DNA of 64,000 nucleotides from Incurvaria masculella. Lineage: Eukaryota; Arthropoda; Insecta; Lepidoptera; Incurvariidae. This document shows positions 44,374 to 54,950 of this stretch, piece after piece. The stretch is from positions 13,291,001-13,355,000 of the forward strand of contig OX335652.1 in the NCBI GenBank assembly GCA_946894095.1, given 5' to 3'. The number at the start of each line of letters is the position of its first letter. Position 1 is the stretch's first letter. The notes under the pieces are model-generated. The model searched no databases, was not told the origin of the DNA, and worked only from the letters and a program-made list of their open reading frames with translations. Both the position numbers and the translations under genes were made by a program.

Positions 44374-44543
44374 TACCGGCCAAGTGCGATTCGGACTCGC
44401 ACATGAAGGGTTCCGTACCATCGTTCAAGATTTAACACAAAAAATCACCTTTGAATTTTTTATTTGTTTTTTACCTATTTGTAGTTTTGGCGGCAAAATA
44501 AATACACACTGAAAATTTCAGCTGCCTACCTATTACGGTTCAT
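44374..44543 (-). mobile_element. Family L repeat, copy 13, truncated
   Basis: It has accggccaagtgcgattcgg to gctgcctacctattacggtt, then stops at ttcatat. The (GGAC)n tract and left end are missing; the retroelement fragment at 44548 begins directly after. Confidence 0.85.
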
Positions 44544-44547
44544 ATGT

Positions 44548-45078
44548 AATGGTACATGTAATAGTCCGGGCAGGTTTTCCCGGCACACAGCCCTCAATCA
44601 AATTTTGAAGCGCTCCTTGGCATCGGTCAATATCCCCAGTATCCTGGAACCGCCGGGAATCTTTAGGGACGACGGTAAGAGGCCCGACGGAATGAGTCTC
44701 CTGCCGTGGAAGCAAGGCAAGGCCCTCATTTGGGACGCGACCTGCGTGGACACCCTCGCTCCGAGCCACATACAGGGCTCGAGTAGAGAGGCAGGTTTTG
44801 CGGCCGCAAAGGCCGAAAGTCATAAACATCGCAAGTATAGTAATTGCTCGGCGAACTATGAACTTTCGGTCTTTGCGGTTGAGACACTTGGCCCTTGGAG
44901 CGAGGACGCAGTCGCGCTTTCTACCGACATCGAAAAACTTTTGATAGAAGCTTCGGGCGACCTTCGAGCAGGAGCGTTCTTTAAGCAGCGCATAAGCCAG
45001 GCGATACAGCGGGGAAACGCTGCCTCCGTTATGGGGACAATGTCATCGGTCCCCATGGAAGAATATTTTAATTTGTGA
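44548..45078 (+). pseudogene. C-terminal fragment of a retrotransposon-type protein with a PD-(D/E)XK-like motif
   Basis: The frame runs open from about 44548, with no ATG start of its own, to a stop at 45076-45078. It reads CNGTCNSPGRFSRHTALNQI, then LEPPGIFRDDGKRPDGMSLL, KALIWDATCVDTLAPSHIQG, KAESHKHRKYS, FAVETLGPWSEDAV and FKQRISQAIQRGNAASVMGT. The string RDDGKRPDG..PW..GK.LIWDATC and the closing QRGNAASV match a module I know from the C-terminal end of many invertebrate retroelement proteins, also found as orphan fragments. RPD followed 16 residues later by WD recalls the PD-(D/E)XK nuclease layout of restriction-like endonucleases in non-LTR elements; that link is inference. The frame is intact over about 175 codons, so the insertion may be young, but the upstream part is gone. 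Confidence 0.65.
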
Positions 45079-45441
45079 TTATGATTTTAATTTTTAGTTT
45101 CTTAACATTTTATCAAATAAATAGTCCATTATGACTTTTATCTTCGACCTCGTAAATTCGTATTTTCTATGTGATAGATAAAAATGCAAGACATATATAA
45201 TTCAATTCACCGTGTTTTAGCTGAACAAATAAGTACGAACACCGAATTATGTATTCCATACATTTTATAACTTCGAAAGTTTTAATGAGCAATAAAGGTC
45301 GAGAATTCGTTCGGCTTATGCGCCCATTCGGAACCGGAAACTTTAAATTTTAGATGCACAAAAGAAAAATATGGAAATTGATGTCCAAAGTGAGTTGCTA
45401 TTATCGTATTGTCTGATATTGGTTATCATTATTATAGTTAT
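45079..45441. other. AT-rich unannotated sequence
   Basis: The first part (to about 45125, with caaataaatagtcc) may be the 3' untranslated end of the preceding retroelement. Nothing else is seen. Confidence 0.35.
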
Positions 45442-45535
45442 TTTTCACGATCATAGTAGCCGACGCGTCGTTTCGAGCCAGCTCGTTGACTGCACGGAGT
45501 CAGTTCGAAACGTCGGCTACTATGATCGTGAAATA
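45442..45535. repeat. Foldback element, about 94 bp
   Basis: The arms ttcacgatcatagtagccga then cg, and cgtcggctactatgatcgtg then aaat, are inverse, and the inner parts cgtttcga / tcgaaacg also pair. It is a small hairpin MITE candidate. Confidence 0.7.
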
Positions 45536-46119
45536 TAACTGTGGCAAGATGATATCTAATATTTTAAAAACCCGCAGAAAACTTCACTTGCCATTCTCCT
45601 TTGAATATTTTCACTTCCAAAAGTATCTGATGGCATATTCACTATTATAATATTTGAGCGGAACGTGCACAATATTGATACTGACTGGATGCGGTACAGT
45701 ATAACTATTTCAAGGTCCGCCCGCGAATAATACGCGAGGTGGCGGTGTAGGTGCGGGGGCGGAGGGACAGAGCGGGCGGAGGGGGGTGGGAGGCCCGAAG
45801 GCTTCGCGACGATGCCGGAGGAGGCTAATTACGAGCAAAGCCGCTTCCCTAGCTCGAGCGCGGCTCTACAAAGAGCGAGCGACGCGTCGGGGGAAGAAGC
45901 GGGAGCGGGGGGGGGGGGGGGGGGGGGGGGTTAGCCGGCGGCGATGCAGGGCAGAGACAAATACGAGTACGTTGCACCATTTAAACCACCTTCGCAGGTA
46001 TAAGTTTGAGTGTCTTTCTAAACAGCAGGGGTTCGACCACTAGCGACATCGGATTTTAACACAGATATTACATTTTATCACGCACTGCGAACTAACTATG
46101 AAGATACCATTCCCAGGAT
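45536..46119. other. Unannotated region with purine-rich, G-rich tract
   Basis: From about 45740 to 45935 the plus strand is strongly G-rich (gtgcgggggcggagggacag). It ends with a run of 24 G at 45907-45930. No exon is supported; the open frame at 45786-46043 is driven by composition. Confidence 0.45.
45907..45930. repeat. Poly(G) run of 24
   Basis: Twenty-four uninterrupted G residues follow gggagc. The run could form G-quadruplex structure, and its true length may be uncertain because such runs are error-prone in sequencing. Confidence 0.9.
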
Positions 46120-46200
46120 GGGATGATCCTTATATTACTTTGAGCTGGATGGAAAACACGACAATTTTCATTACCGCTTCGACCAATGACGACCGGTCGG
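46120..46200 (-). mobile_element. SINE tail scrap
   Basis: On the minus strand ttggtcgaagcggtaatgaa, ttgtcgtgttttccatccag then ctcaaagt match the middle of the shared SINE tail. Both ends are lost. Confidence 0.5.
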
Positions 46201-47648
46201 TATTTAGAGCGTCAAGCGCCACTGATTCCACCGATAAATGAAATACACAAATGCCGAGAATAATTTATTTACCTCTATTATTTTCATTCGCAAAGGCGAA
46301 GCAAACCTCCGCCAGTTGCCCAACGAGCCCGCGACCCGCCACTCACAACGTCGCACGCATTACACAAATTGTCTACTCTATGGGATTGCCGTAATTGTCG
46401 GGGAGACGGCGCGATGACAGGGGGGACCCGAAGGGGAGCGGTGGCAACCTCCGAGATGGCGAAACACACGGCGCCGCCACCGTCGCGCCCGCCCGCCCAG
46501 CCAGCCGAGCCCGGTTGCCCCGCCCGCCCCAGCATAGACCTAGCACGAGCGCGCCGTGCCTGCAAGACGAACGCAGTGTGGGAGTGAGAAGTCAACTCGA
46601 GCACTCGAGTTGGAGGGTTACGGAATATACCTAACCGATGCGTCAACTTTTCGAATCGCTTAACTCCACAGTGCCACGGCTCATTAAAAGTGAAATGCAT
46701 TTTTTTGTAAAATCTTTTAGATTTCTATGTTTTACTCAAATAAATCATGTGTTGAAGCCAAGGTAACCTCTGCATTTGTGGCGTATGGGGTGAACGGGCG
46801 TAATAACCCGGAAAAATAGGTTTTTTCTGGAAAATAAGAGTTTGATTCTTTGTAGATTATACTTCTTATCTTTTCCTCATTATTTCATAGTAATACTTGA
46901 AACATAACTTCAGATAATTATTTCATCTATTGATTTTTAAAATCGACTAACGGAATAATATATAAAAAAAATCTTTAATTATAAACACATAAAAAATTTT
47001 GTTCATTCTACAAGCTGTCAATAGAGCATGTACCCGTTTTAGCTGACATAATAGAATATGCTACAAATAGAAAAGCAACAAAGAAGTTAGTTTAAAATAC
47101 AAGATAACAGTTTTGAAGCTAAATGGCGATTTAGAGGTGTTTTTAAGGTAAATAAGAAATTTCAGTCCAGGTCTCATCTGTCAGTTGACTCTGTGAGAGT
47201 CTACGGCCCCGGGCGTCGAGGGCGGATTCCCTTTGTGATGCACACGCTCGCAACGCTAATGGTCCCGCCCTCGTGTTAATAGCTCCCGTCAACTAATATC
47301 TAATGAAACTTGTCAAACATTCTGCATATCTACTCGGAGATTATACAATTTAACAAGTCAACAGAGATGTCTATTTATTTATGTAGTCTTGTCACGTTTA
47401 TTCCTGAAAATTCGAGAAGTGGAAAGAGCCCACGTGCGCCCTCCGTGATTTTGTGTTTAGAGATGCTCTGCTGTTATGGTACTCAGACTCATAATATAAA
47501 GGTACGTGGGCTTAGGCAAAGCTTTAAAATCGAAACGTTTATACATTTCTGTCATACTCTTCGAATTAAGCAATCATATAAAGCTGCTGATTTTACCTAA
47601 AGATCTCAGGCATGTACTCAAAAACCTCCAAAGGCACACCTCTAAAAA
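46201..47648. other. Unannotated region, GC-rich at 46380-46560
   Basis: The GC-rich part produces open frames on three frames at once and no domain. The rest is AT-rich. The 96-codon frame at 47310-47600 is unsupported. Confidence 0.4.
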
Positions 47649-47812
47649 TGCTGAAGGCCGAGTGCACGAAAGGACAAAACATCAAAATCAATGTCAACGT
47701 ATGATTAAACACGTCTGGACAGTATGGAAGGAGCCCCATGCGGTCACTAAAAGTGACGTGTTTGAATATTGATTAACTCAGCCGCCTCTTCGCGCAATCA
47801 GGGCTTAAATGG
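47649..47812 (+). repeat. Dispersed repeat (family Q), copy 1
   Basis: Blocks gctgaaggccgagtgcacga, aaacatcaaaatcaatgtca, acgtatgattaaacacgtc, agtatggaagga, cactaaaagtgacgtgtttg, aactcagccgcctcttcgcg recur inverted at 63374-63537. Length is about 164 bp; no coding. Confidence 0.7.
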
Positions 47813-48289
47813 TCATAACGCCTCACGCGCGATCTGAATGACCTTGTCTTTGGAGATGCAGGATTTTCTAAGTAGAAAATAAACAGAGAGGCAGACTTCC
47901 AAATGTACACGTACACGTACTTTTTATAGGTGTACACTCTATTGCGATGAGTTGTGTTATGCAAATCGCTGAACGCATGCTATAATCCGGGAATTACTGG
48001 AGAATATAAGTGGCCCTCTCCGGTTATAATAAATTCATACTTAAATTTCTCGAGTGCCGCTTGGAGCAAGCTTCGAGGCCGACATATAAACAAGGCCGCC
48101 CGGAAGCTTCCCTGAGAGACAATCCACCGTACTGCTACGAAGCAATCTCTTTCTGTCTTTACGATGTTTAAAACTTTGTGAAAACGTGAAAATTGAACGC
48201 TTTGTTAAATTGGGATTTGAATATTGGATGGATCTAGCTGATTGGTTCCAAAGAATGTAACCAAGATACTTTTTTTTATGCAACCTGCT
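47813..48289. other. Unannotated sequence
   Basis: No feature is recognised beyond short unsupported open frames. Confidence 0.35.
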
Positions 48290-48540
48290 TGCCGCTTCAA
48301 CCTCCGTTTCATCCAATGCGGTGGTACCAACCGGGCGGGTTTAACCCTACCACCTAGTAGGGGAAGGGAACCTACAGTTTTACATGGATTCCGAACCATG
48401 GAACAGCTCGCATTCGTAACGAAATGCACTTATCCAACTGAGAAAGGGAAAGAAAGTGGTTAAAGACCGGGCGAGGACTTGAAACCAGACCTCTCGGATG
48501 AAAGGCAAGTCCTCTAGCCCCTAGACCACGAGCTGTTCAA
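48290..48540 (-). mobile_element. SINE with tRNA-Glu-like head, minus strand
   Basis: On the minus strand (from about 48532) the head reads gtggtctaggggctagagga, cttgcctttcatccgagagg, tctggtttcaagtcctcgc. It resembles insect tRNA-Glu in the A box (tggtctag.ggctag), the anticodon arm (ctttcaYcc) and the B box. The leader (ttggataagtgcattt) and tail module (ccatggttcggaatccatgt, ctactaggtggtagggttaa, cggttggtaccaccgcattg) follow. It is truncated at about 48290. Confidence 0.75.
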
Positions 48541-50355
48541 TCTCTTATCTCACTTCCTAAGAAAATCCTCTTTTATCCTACTAATACAAATTCCGTTAAT
48601 ACTTGCGGTAGAACTGCTGGCTAGAAGTAACTTTATTTTCACCTGTGTGTTCCAGGTACATATCTCGTGACAGTTGAGATGAGACCCTGGTCTGGTCTAG
48701 TGCGTGTGAGACAATGTGGTAAAGCATCGTGCAACAGATAACCGTGACACATTACGGTACACAACAAAACAACCAAAGGAGTACGTGATAATTTCTCGGA
48801 ACAACTAAGGCCGGCGTGGCGCGATGAGCTACGTTCACCGAACCAAACTCGCACCACCTTCCCGGAACGCACTTGTTTATTTCGATACTAATTTATTGAG
48901 CAGAGGAACAAAGATAATCCAAACAAATGGCGGATGTTCGTCGCCTCGCGCCCAGGGCCGTGTAATCCTCCATTTTGTCTCACTAAAGAGGTCCGGGCCG
49001 CTCTCGAGAAGGCAGGGGATCAATGCTCCTCCGACTAGCTCATACAAAGGGACTAGACTGCAAGCTATAGTCAGTTCCAAGAACGGTCATTGCTCTTATG
49101 TATGTTTGAACGGTAATTTAAAACATATCACTCTCGATTCAAGTTTAAATCGCTTTTGAATCTTACTGCGTTTAACAGCAAGGGATGGGGCGAGCTGAGC
49201 GGGGGCTCAGTTCACAAATCCTATGCACAAAGGTCAATGACCGTTTTCCCTCCTCCCCTAGGAAAATAGATTTGAAAACAATTGGATTATTTATCATGAA
49301 ATAAGTAGTTTGTTATTTAAATGCTGTATAAAGGCGGCCTGTGAATCAGTTAATTATATCCGAATTATGTTCCATCTAAGATTCCCTGTTATAAAAAGCC
49401 GATTTACCTCCACTCCAAGCCTTACCTTTTCGAGACATTTAGGATTTTCGATAAAATTTACAACTGTTCGCAGTTCCATAAATTGAGTACATTTTGTCGT
49501 AGTATACATATGTGTACTTGTTGCCAAAATTGTCAGGTGAAAATAAGTAAAATATATGTAATAATTTTGGATTCGAAAAACAATTAGCTTATGATACTCA
49601 AAAAAATAACATTGACCTATTTAGGCTATTTAGGATGCGCGTTGTCTATCAGTCAGTCACGGTACTGTTTAATAATCATAGACAATCCTAAATTACTCGA
49701 AAATGTCCTCGAAAAGTATTTGGGAAGAGATAAATATGTTTAGATAAGTTTATGATTGCCTCTTCAAAATGTTCTATCGACCGTGGATCAATCGCTTCTC
49801 TATGCAGTTGTATCGCTAAAATCCCGGGAAGATTTGTTGCAGAATCTGCGCTACTAAAAATGCAGACGTTTCTGTAGACATCCTTACTAACCTGTGTTTT
49901 TATAAGTTTATCATAAATGTTTTCCTAATAGATATATAACTTTTAACTCCTAACGTAATCGACGTATTCTATTGTTTATGTTTTGTCTGTTTACTGAAAT
50001 AACCAAGATAGATGCTTACGAAGTTCTCTTCCATCATCCACAAACAAGGTCGCAGGATTTCGTAAATATGTGATGCGGTTTGAAAATTCAAGTATAAATA
50101 AATGGAATTGAATTCTTTCAACGCAGTACAATGATGAAATATATTTATTTTCACTAAAGGTTAACTCAATTAAAAACATATAATGTTTATTCCGATACGC
50201 CAATTTGTAACCGTTGTAAAAATTACAAATCAATTGTGTGTTTGCCTTGTTTACTCTTCAAGGTGCAAGCTCATAACCACATTTCAAGCAAACATGGATA
50301 GAGTGTATGATATCATATTGATGTAAACGTGTGAATATATGACCATCTTATATCG
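48541..50355. other. Long unannotated stretch
   Basis: No gene or repeat family is recognised in 1.8 kb. The 111-codon frame at 48824-49159 overlaps a 67-codon minus frame and shows no domain. Confidence 0.4.
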
Positions 50356-50510
50356 TACTAGCCGTGTTTCCCGGCTCCGCTCGGGATAGAAAGTAGCCTG
50401 CCTATATTTCAAGCGGGAACAAACCATACACATTCACAAAATTTCATTGGAATCGGTTGGGGGTTACGGATATTAGCGTGTGCGAATTATTTTTATAGAT
50501 TAAGATTAAG
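50356..50510 (+). repeat. Common arthropod interspersed repeat, third copy (diverged)
   Basis: The sequence actagccgtgtttcccggct then ccgctcgggata, later ggaatcggttgggggttacg, follows the order of 1551-1830 without the cagacagacag section. Confidence 0.5.
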
Positions 50511-50589
50511 GAGAAGAAGATTAGCCCCTAACACCATATTTCCAAATTGTATTTTTATAATGCCGCTCCGAACTGTTTACATTAAAAAT

Positions 50590-50690
50590 ACGATGTTACC
50601 AACATGGGCAGGTTTAACTTCAGCACCTAGCAAGCAGAGAAGGAGACACATTTCACATGGGTTCCGAACCATGAACTCATCTGCCTTCAC
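50590..50690 (-). mobile_element. SINE tail scrap
   Basis: caacatgggcaggtttaact, agcacctagcaagcagagaa and acatgggttccgaaccatga match, inverted, the start of the shared SINE tail at 31020-31090. Confidence 0.5.
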
Positions 50691-51106
50691 CTCCGTCTCT
50701 GCGGAATGGAAGGCGGCAGAGGGGAGGCGGATAGTCTAGTCGGCGGCGGCGGCGCGCGGAGGTAGAGCGTGCGTGCGCTGAGTTGGTACGGGGAAAGCGA
50801 ACACGATTCCAGCCTAACTTTATTTTATTACAATAATTTGTCGGCTGCCTAGTGGCCTGTTTATTGTTATGGCCGGTGTTTTGCAGCACGTTGCCGTTTA
50901 CTGTCAAGTAAACTCCGCGAAATGAACCTACAAATGGAACCGCCACATCGAGACCGGCGGCACTCTTATCATCTACGCGGTAAGGGTCAATTACACACCC
51001 GCGATTTAAGCAAATTACGTGTGCAGCGATCGCAATCTGCGCAATTCTACGTCGACAGTAATTACCTTCGCAACTCCTAACACGATCGACTGAAACGAGC
51101 ACTTGA
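50691..51106. other. Unannotated sequence
   Basis: A GC-rich patch lies at 50690-50775. No supported feature. Confidence 0.35.
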
Positions 51107-51654
51107 TATTCCGGGAGGTCACGACATTTTTGGTCACGATAAGGCAAATGGCTGAATCTGGGTTTACATGTTAGAGACCAACCCTCTGATGCTAAATATG
51201 TCGGTCTGCCCGTCCCAAGTGGTTGCGTTTTCTAGATTGGCTATATAAAATAGATGCTGGTATGTACCTGCTGATGAATATACTGATTATCTGGAAACAT
51301 TGATACCTATTAATTATACAACAATAACCAGACGGTTTAAATTAAATACTTGAATAAACCTAAAGTTATATCTGTAACCTAAATCGCCTATAAATACTAA
51401 ATGCAACCAAAGATTTGTTCAGTTTTTGTATTGCTAACCAAGTACTTTCATGCTTCGTCATTTGCATCCATTTACCTTATCATATGTATTTTTTGTCACC
51501 ATAACTACTTTTTCAGGCGCCTTATCCACGTAACGCAACCACTTGGCACAGGCAGACTAACACATTTAGCTTCAGAGGGTTGTACTTTATCCTGTGAACC
51601 CAGTTTCAGCCAAGTACGTTATCGTTACCATTTTTGTCGCGACCTCCTAGTCTA
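51107..51654 (-). mobile_element. TA-flanked long-TIR MITE (family T), copy 4
   Basis: It begins TAttccgggaggtcacgaca and ends gtcgcgacctcctagtcTA. It lies 35 bp from copy 5 in the opposite orientation, forming a long imperfect palindrome. Confidence 0.85.
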
Positions 51655-51689
51655 TGAGAAAAAGTAATAGCGACTCGTCTAAAGAGTTA

Positions 51690-52447
51690 TAGACTACGAG
51701 GTCGCGACAAAAATGGTATAGAAAAAGCAAATGGCTGAAACTGCGTTTACAGGATAAAGACCAATCCTCTGAAGCTAAAAAAAAAAAATGTATTTATTAC
51801 AAAATATAAATATACATGCTTTACATTCATAGACCCCTACACTAGATAAATTCTGTCTTGCAGAGGTCATTTTCACTTTAAACAATTTGTTTTAATTCCT
51901 TTGCGCTTTCGAAAAAAAAAACAATATGAGCTAAATGTGTCGTTCTGCCTGCTCCAAGTGGTTGCATTATCTAGATATTACACCTGAAAAAGTAGTTATC
52001 GTGACAAAAAAAAAGTGTGATAAGGTAAATGGCTGCAAATAACAAAGCATGAAAGTATCAGTACATACTTGCATAGAAATACCAAAACTGAACATATCTT
52101 TGGTTGCATTTTGTACTTACAGGCGATTTAGGTTTATTTATTTATTTTATTTATTTATTTATTATTGGAGGAAAAAAAACAGAGGTTACAGATATAACCT
52201 TAGCTATATAAATATTTAATTATAAAACCGAGTGGTTATTGTTGTATAATTAATAGGTATCAATATGTCCGGACAATTAGTATATTAATCACCAGGTACA
52301 TACATATTTTTTTGTTTAGCCAATCTAGCTAACGCAACCACTTGGCGCAGGCAGACCCGACATATTTAGCATCAGGGGGTTGATCTTTAACCTGTGAAAC
52401 CACATTCAGCCATTTACCTTATCGTGACCAATGGACCTCCCAGAATA
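51690..52447 (+). mobile_element. TA-flanked long-TIR MITE (family T), copy 5, with nested insertions
   Basis: It begins TAgactacgaggtcgcgaca and ends caatggacctcccagaaTA. It is interrupted by a 149-bp insertion at 51780-51928 and by a (TTTA)n-bearing insertion near 52133-52190 (ttatttatttattattggag), so it is the oldest or most disturbed copy. Confidence 0.8.
51780..51928 (-). mobile_element. Retroelement 3' end nested in MITE copy 5, with 7-bp target duplication
   Basis: The insert is flanked by agctaaa at 51773-51779 and agctaaa at 51929-51935. It contains gtatttattacaaaatataa and tacattcatagacccctaca and has A-runs at both edges. The pattern suits a short 5'-truncated non-LTR retroelement or retrocopy; which end is 3' is uncertain. 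Confidence 0.65.
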
Positions 52448-53020
52448 TTACGAACGCACATGCGTTAAGAAGACACAGTATATTTTTAGGGGCGAATTCC
52501 GAGACAGGGTTCCCGACCTAAAATTAATGTTTTCGGAGAGCAGTTGGTGTTTTTAAATTGCATGGAGTGCATAAACTGGTTGAGCTGATGTGCAGTTGAA
52601 TTTGAAAAGATCCGGCTGGGTATTCGCTCCTAAAAACCAGTTGCGACGCGGTGAACGATTGCATGATAAAACGATTTGTTCCACAAATCGCGACCACGGT
52701 GCGAACGGCGTCAAAGTGTGATAAACGAAGTGACGATAAACCAATTTGCACAGTGTATAGGAACATTTCAAGAAATAGGATAACGGCATGTGCTTTGCAA
52801 TATACAGTCAACCAAAGATTAAAGGATACACTTCAGGTTCAAGGAGTAGGTGAACAGTCAAAATACTTTGACTCAAGCCAAGAAACATAGGGGTGACTAT
52901 ACATAAAAAATAACTGAGGATGTGAACTATTTATCGTGTAAATCAAAAACTAGAAAAAAAGGTAGGTTGTATTTTAACACAATTCATTATTATCTTTACC
53001 CGGAACCGTTAAAGAACCGG
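52448..53020. other. Unannotated sequence
   Basis: Overlapping open frames on both strands at 52524-52890 lack domains. Confidence 0.35.
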
Positions 53021-53477
53021 GTTCTTTAGAACTTTGGTTGAGTGTACAAGCAAGGTACCAATAGATAAGCCGGCGAGCAGTTCGGTATGTGCGGCGGCGG
53101 CAGACGGCATGGCGACACGACACTGCAGACGCGTCACCAGGGCGGACGGCAGGCTCGGAGGTCGGCAATGCGACACCGACACGCCTCACCGACCGCCTCA
53201 CCGACCGCTCCTCCGCCGCCCCGTCTGCGCCTCACTGGCTCGCATTACCCACTACCGACACCGGCGACTGGATATGATTCATGTCTGCTAGACTGCACTG
53301 GTTCTAAAGAACCCGGTTCTTTAGAACTTTGGTTGAGTGTACAAGCAAGGTACCAATAGATAAGCCGGCGAGCAGTTCGGTATGTGCGGCGGCGGCAGAC
53401 GGCATGGCGACACGACACTGCAGACGCGTCACCAGGGCGGACGGCAGGCTCGGAGGTCGGCAATGCGACACCGACAC
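53021..53477 (+). repeat. Direct duplication, 162-bp units at 295-bp spacing
   Basis: The block gttctttagaactttggttg to aatgcgacaccgacac occurs at 53021-53182 and 53316-53477 with no difference that I can see. Each copy starts in the palindrome gttctttagaac. The 133 bp between them (gcctcaccgaccgcctcacc onward) is unique to the first unit. Open frames crossing both copies are GC-driven. Confidence 0.9.
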
Positions 53478-53689
53478 TGCCAGCCCCCTAGCGAGCACAG
53501 TTTTGGATGGCCAAATCGAACTGGCGCCCCTACGGACGAATCTTGCACGTCGCTCCCATGTCGTTCGAATCGCTACTGCCAACCTAAATGCTTGTTTCTT
53601 CTTCCGAAATTCTAGTCCTTTTGCGGGATGACCTCACGCGACGGCGTGACTAATGTATACTGACTCGGCCATCACCGATGCGTGAGGCG
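53478..53689. other. Unannotated sequence
   Basis: No feature is recognised. Confidence 0.3.
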
Positions 53690-53960
53690 GTATTTTTATT
53701 TATTTATTTATTTAACACATCTTGAAATTACATACAGTCTCTGTTGGCAAAAAAAATAACAAAATCACAAGAGTACAAGTTACTACATAAAGCGTAACCC
53801 TTTAAAGTTATAATAAAAAATATGAACAACGATAAAAGTTAATACGGAACGAATACCTGGCATTTTTAAGCAATTAAATTACATTCAAACACATCAAAAC
53901 ATATAAAAAAAATATATCTTTATACCAATTAGAATATCATAATAATCACAAATGGAGCGC
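53690..53960 (-). mobile_element. Probable non-LTR retroelement 3' end
   Basis: A (TTTA)n tract (atttatttatttatttattt at 53695) is followed by cttgaaattacatacagtct and aatacggaac-type AT-rich sequence. Inverted, this resembles the A-rich, short-repeat tail of CR1/jockey-like elements. No coding part remains. Confidence 0.35.
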
Positions 53961-54253
53961 AGTTTTTTTTTTACCGACTAAAATTAATCCTGCTGACTCC
54001 AGTACCGCCTACTTGTCTTCTTACGGTGGTAACAGAAATAAGCGGGGGCTTGAATTGCAACCGGAATGTTGGTATGTCAAAAAGCATAATACGACATGAC
54101 TATACGAAATGAGAATTTTACTCCTGTTCTGAGTTGGATAAATCTGATCATATCACCGGTGTAGCCTGTGACTCGGCGCTCCAGCGTGCACTTCCACACA
54201 CACACACACACATACACCCTCACACGATAGCGCATTGTCTTCTTATTGCACTG
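53961..54253. other. Unannotated sequence with (CA)n at about 54194-54212
   Basis: The dinucleotide run cacacacacacacacata lies inside otherwise unique sequence. Confidence 0.4.
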
Positions 54254-54950
54254 TCAAAACCGCCGTTTGTCACCGTCGTTCCGCACCGCATATCCCTTTC
54301 CACTGCGGTCTTCGCTTCCGTCCCGGGCGAGCTCCCGCGCGCATTCGGCGCACAAATTAAGGCATCCTTGATTCATATACCAACCGGTATCGTGGAAAGA
54401 TTTAATGCTCCCACAGTCATTGCAGGTAATTCTGGAGAAAAAACATTTTGCTTAAAGATTGTAGCACATTTCGTTGATCTCATACCTTTTTCTATGAGCC
54501 GAACATTCCATACACTCCACAAACTCTTAACCGGGTACTCGATTTTGCCGTTGTTTGGCATCTATGTATAACTTGATTCTTTCCACAATTTACAGGCTAA
54601 GTTGACGCTAAATTGCTTTGAAATGAGCAAATAAAGTCGGGGGAAAATGTACTTTTTCTCGGTGCACTTTAACGCGGGTGGAATCATTTCACAGGAAATC
54701 TTGAGTAGCTGCTTCAGATCTATTCCTGGTTCGTAACACGTCCAAGCTACAGACATGTTTTATAACAAACTCCGCCCTGGTGACCGTTTCGAGGGACCGA
54801 GTTTGCTCGGAACCGAAAAGTACACCTCTCCTCGCGAAATCACTCTCAGCGAGTTAACATATCGCCGATTTGCGGACTTCTGCAAAACTATTGAGCTTGT
54901 GTAAATTACCTTTGAAGACTCCCAGAAGAAGATATAAAGGAAAGGCACTC
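54254..54950. other. Unique region with a cysteine-pair pattern on the minus strand
   Basis: The minus strand of 54254-54526 holds CxxC pairs that line up in one frame if a 54-bp intron is removed; this is described under findings. Upstream on the same strand are open frames at 54562-54756 and 54760-54948 without a known domain. An overlapping plus-strand frame (54134-54571) includes the (CA)n run and is unlikely to be real. Confidence 0.3.
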
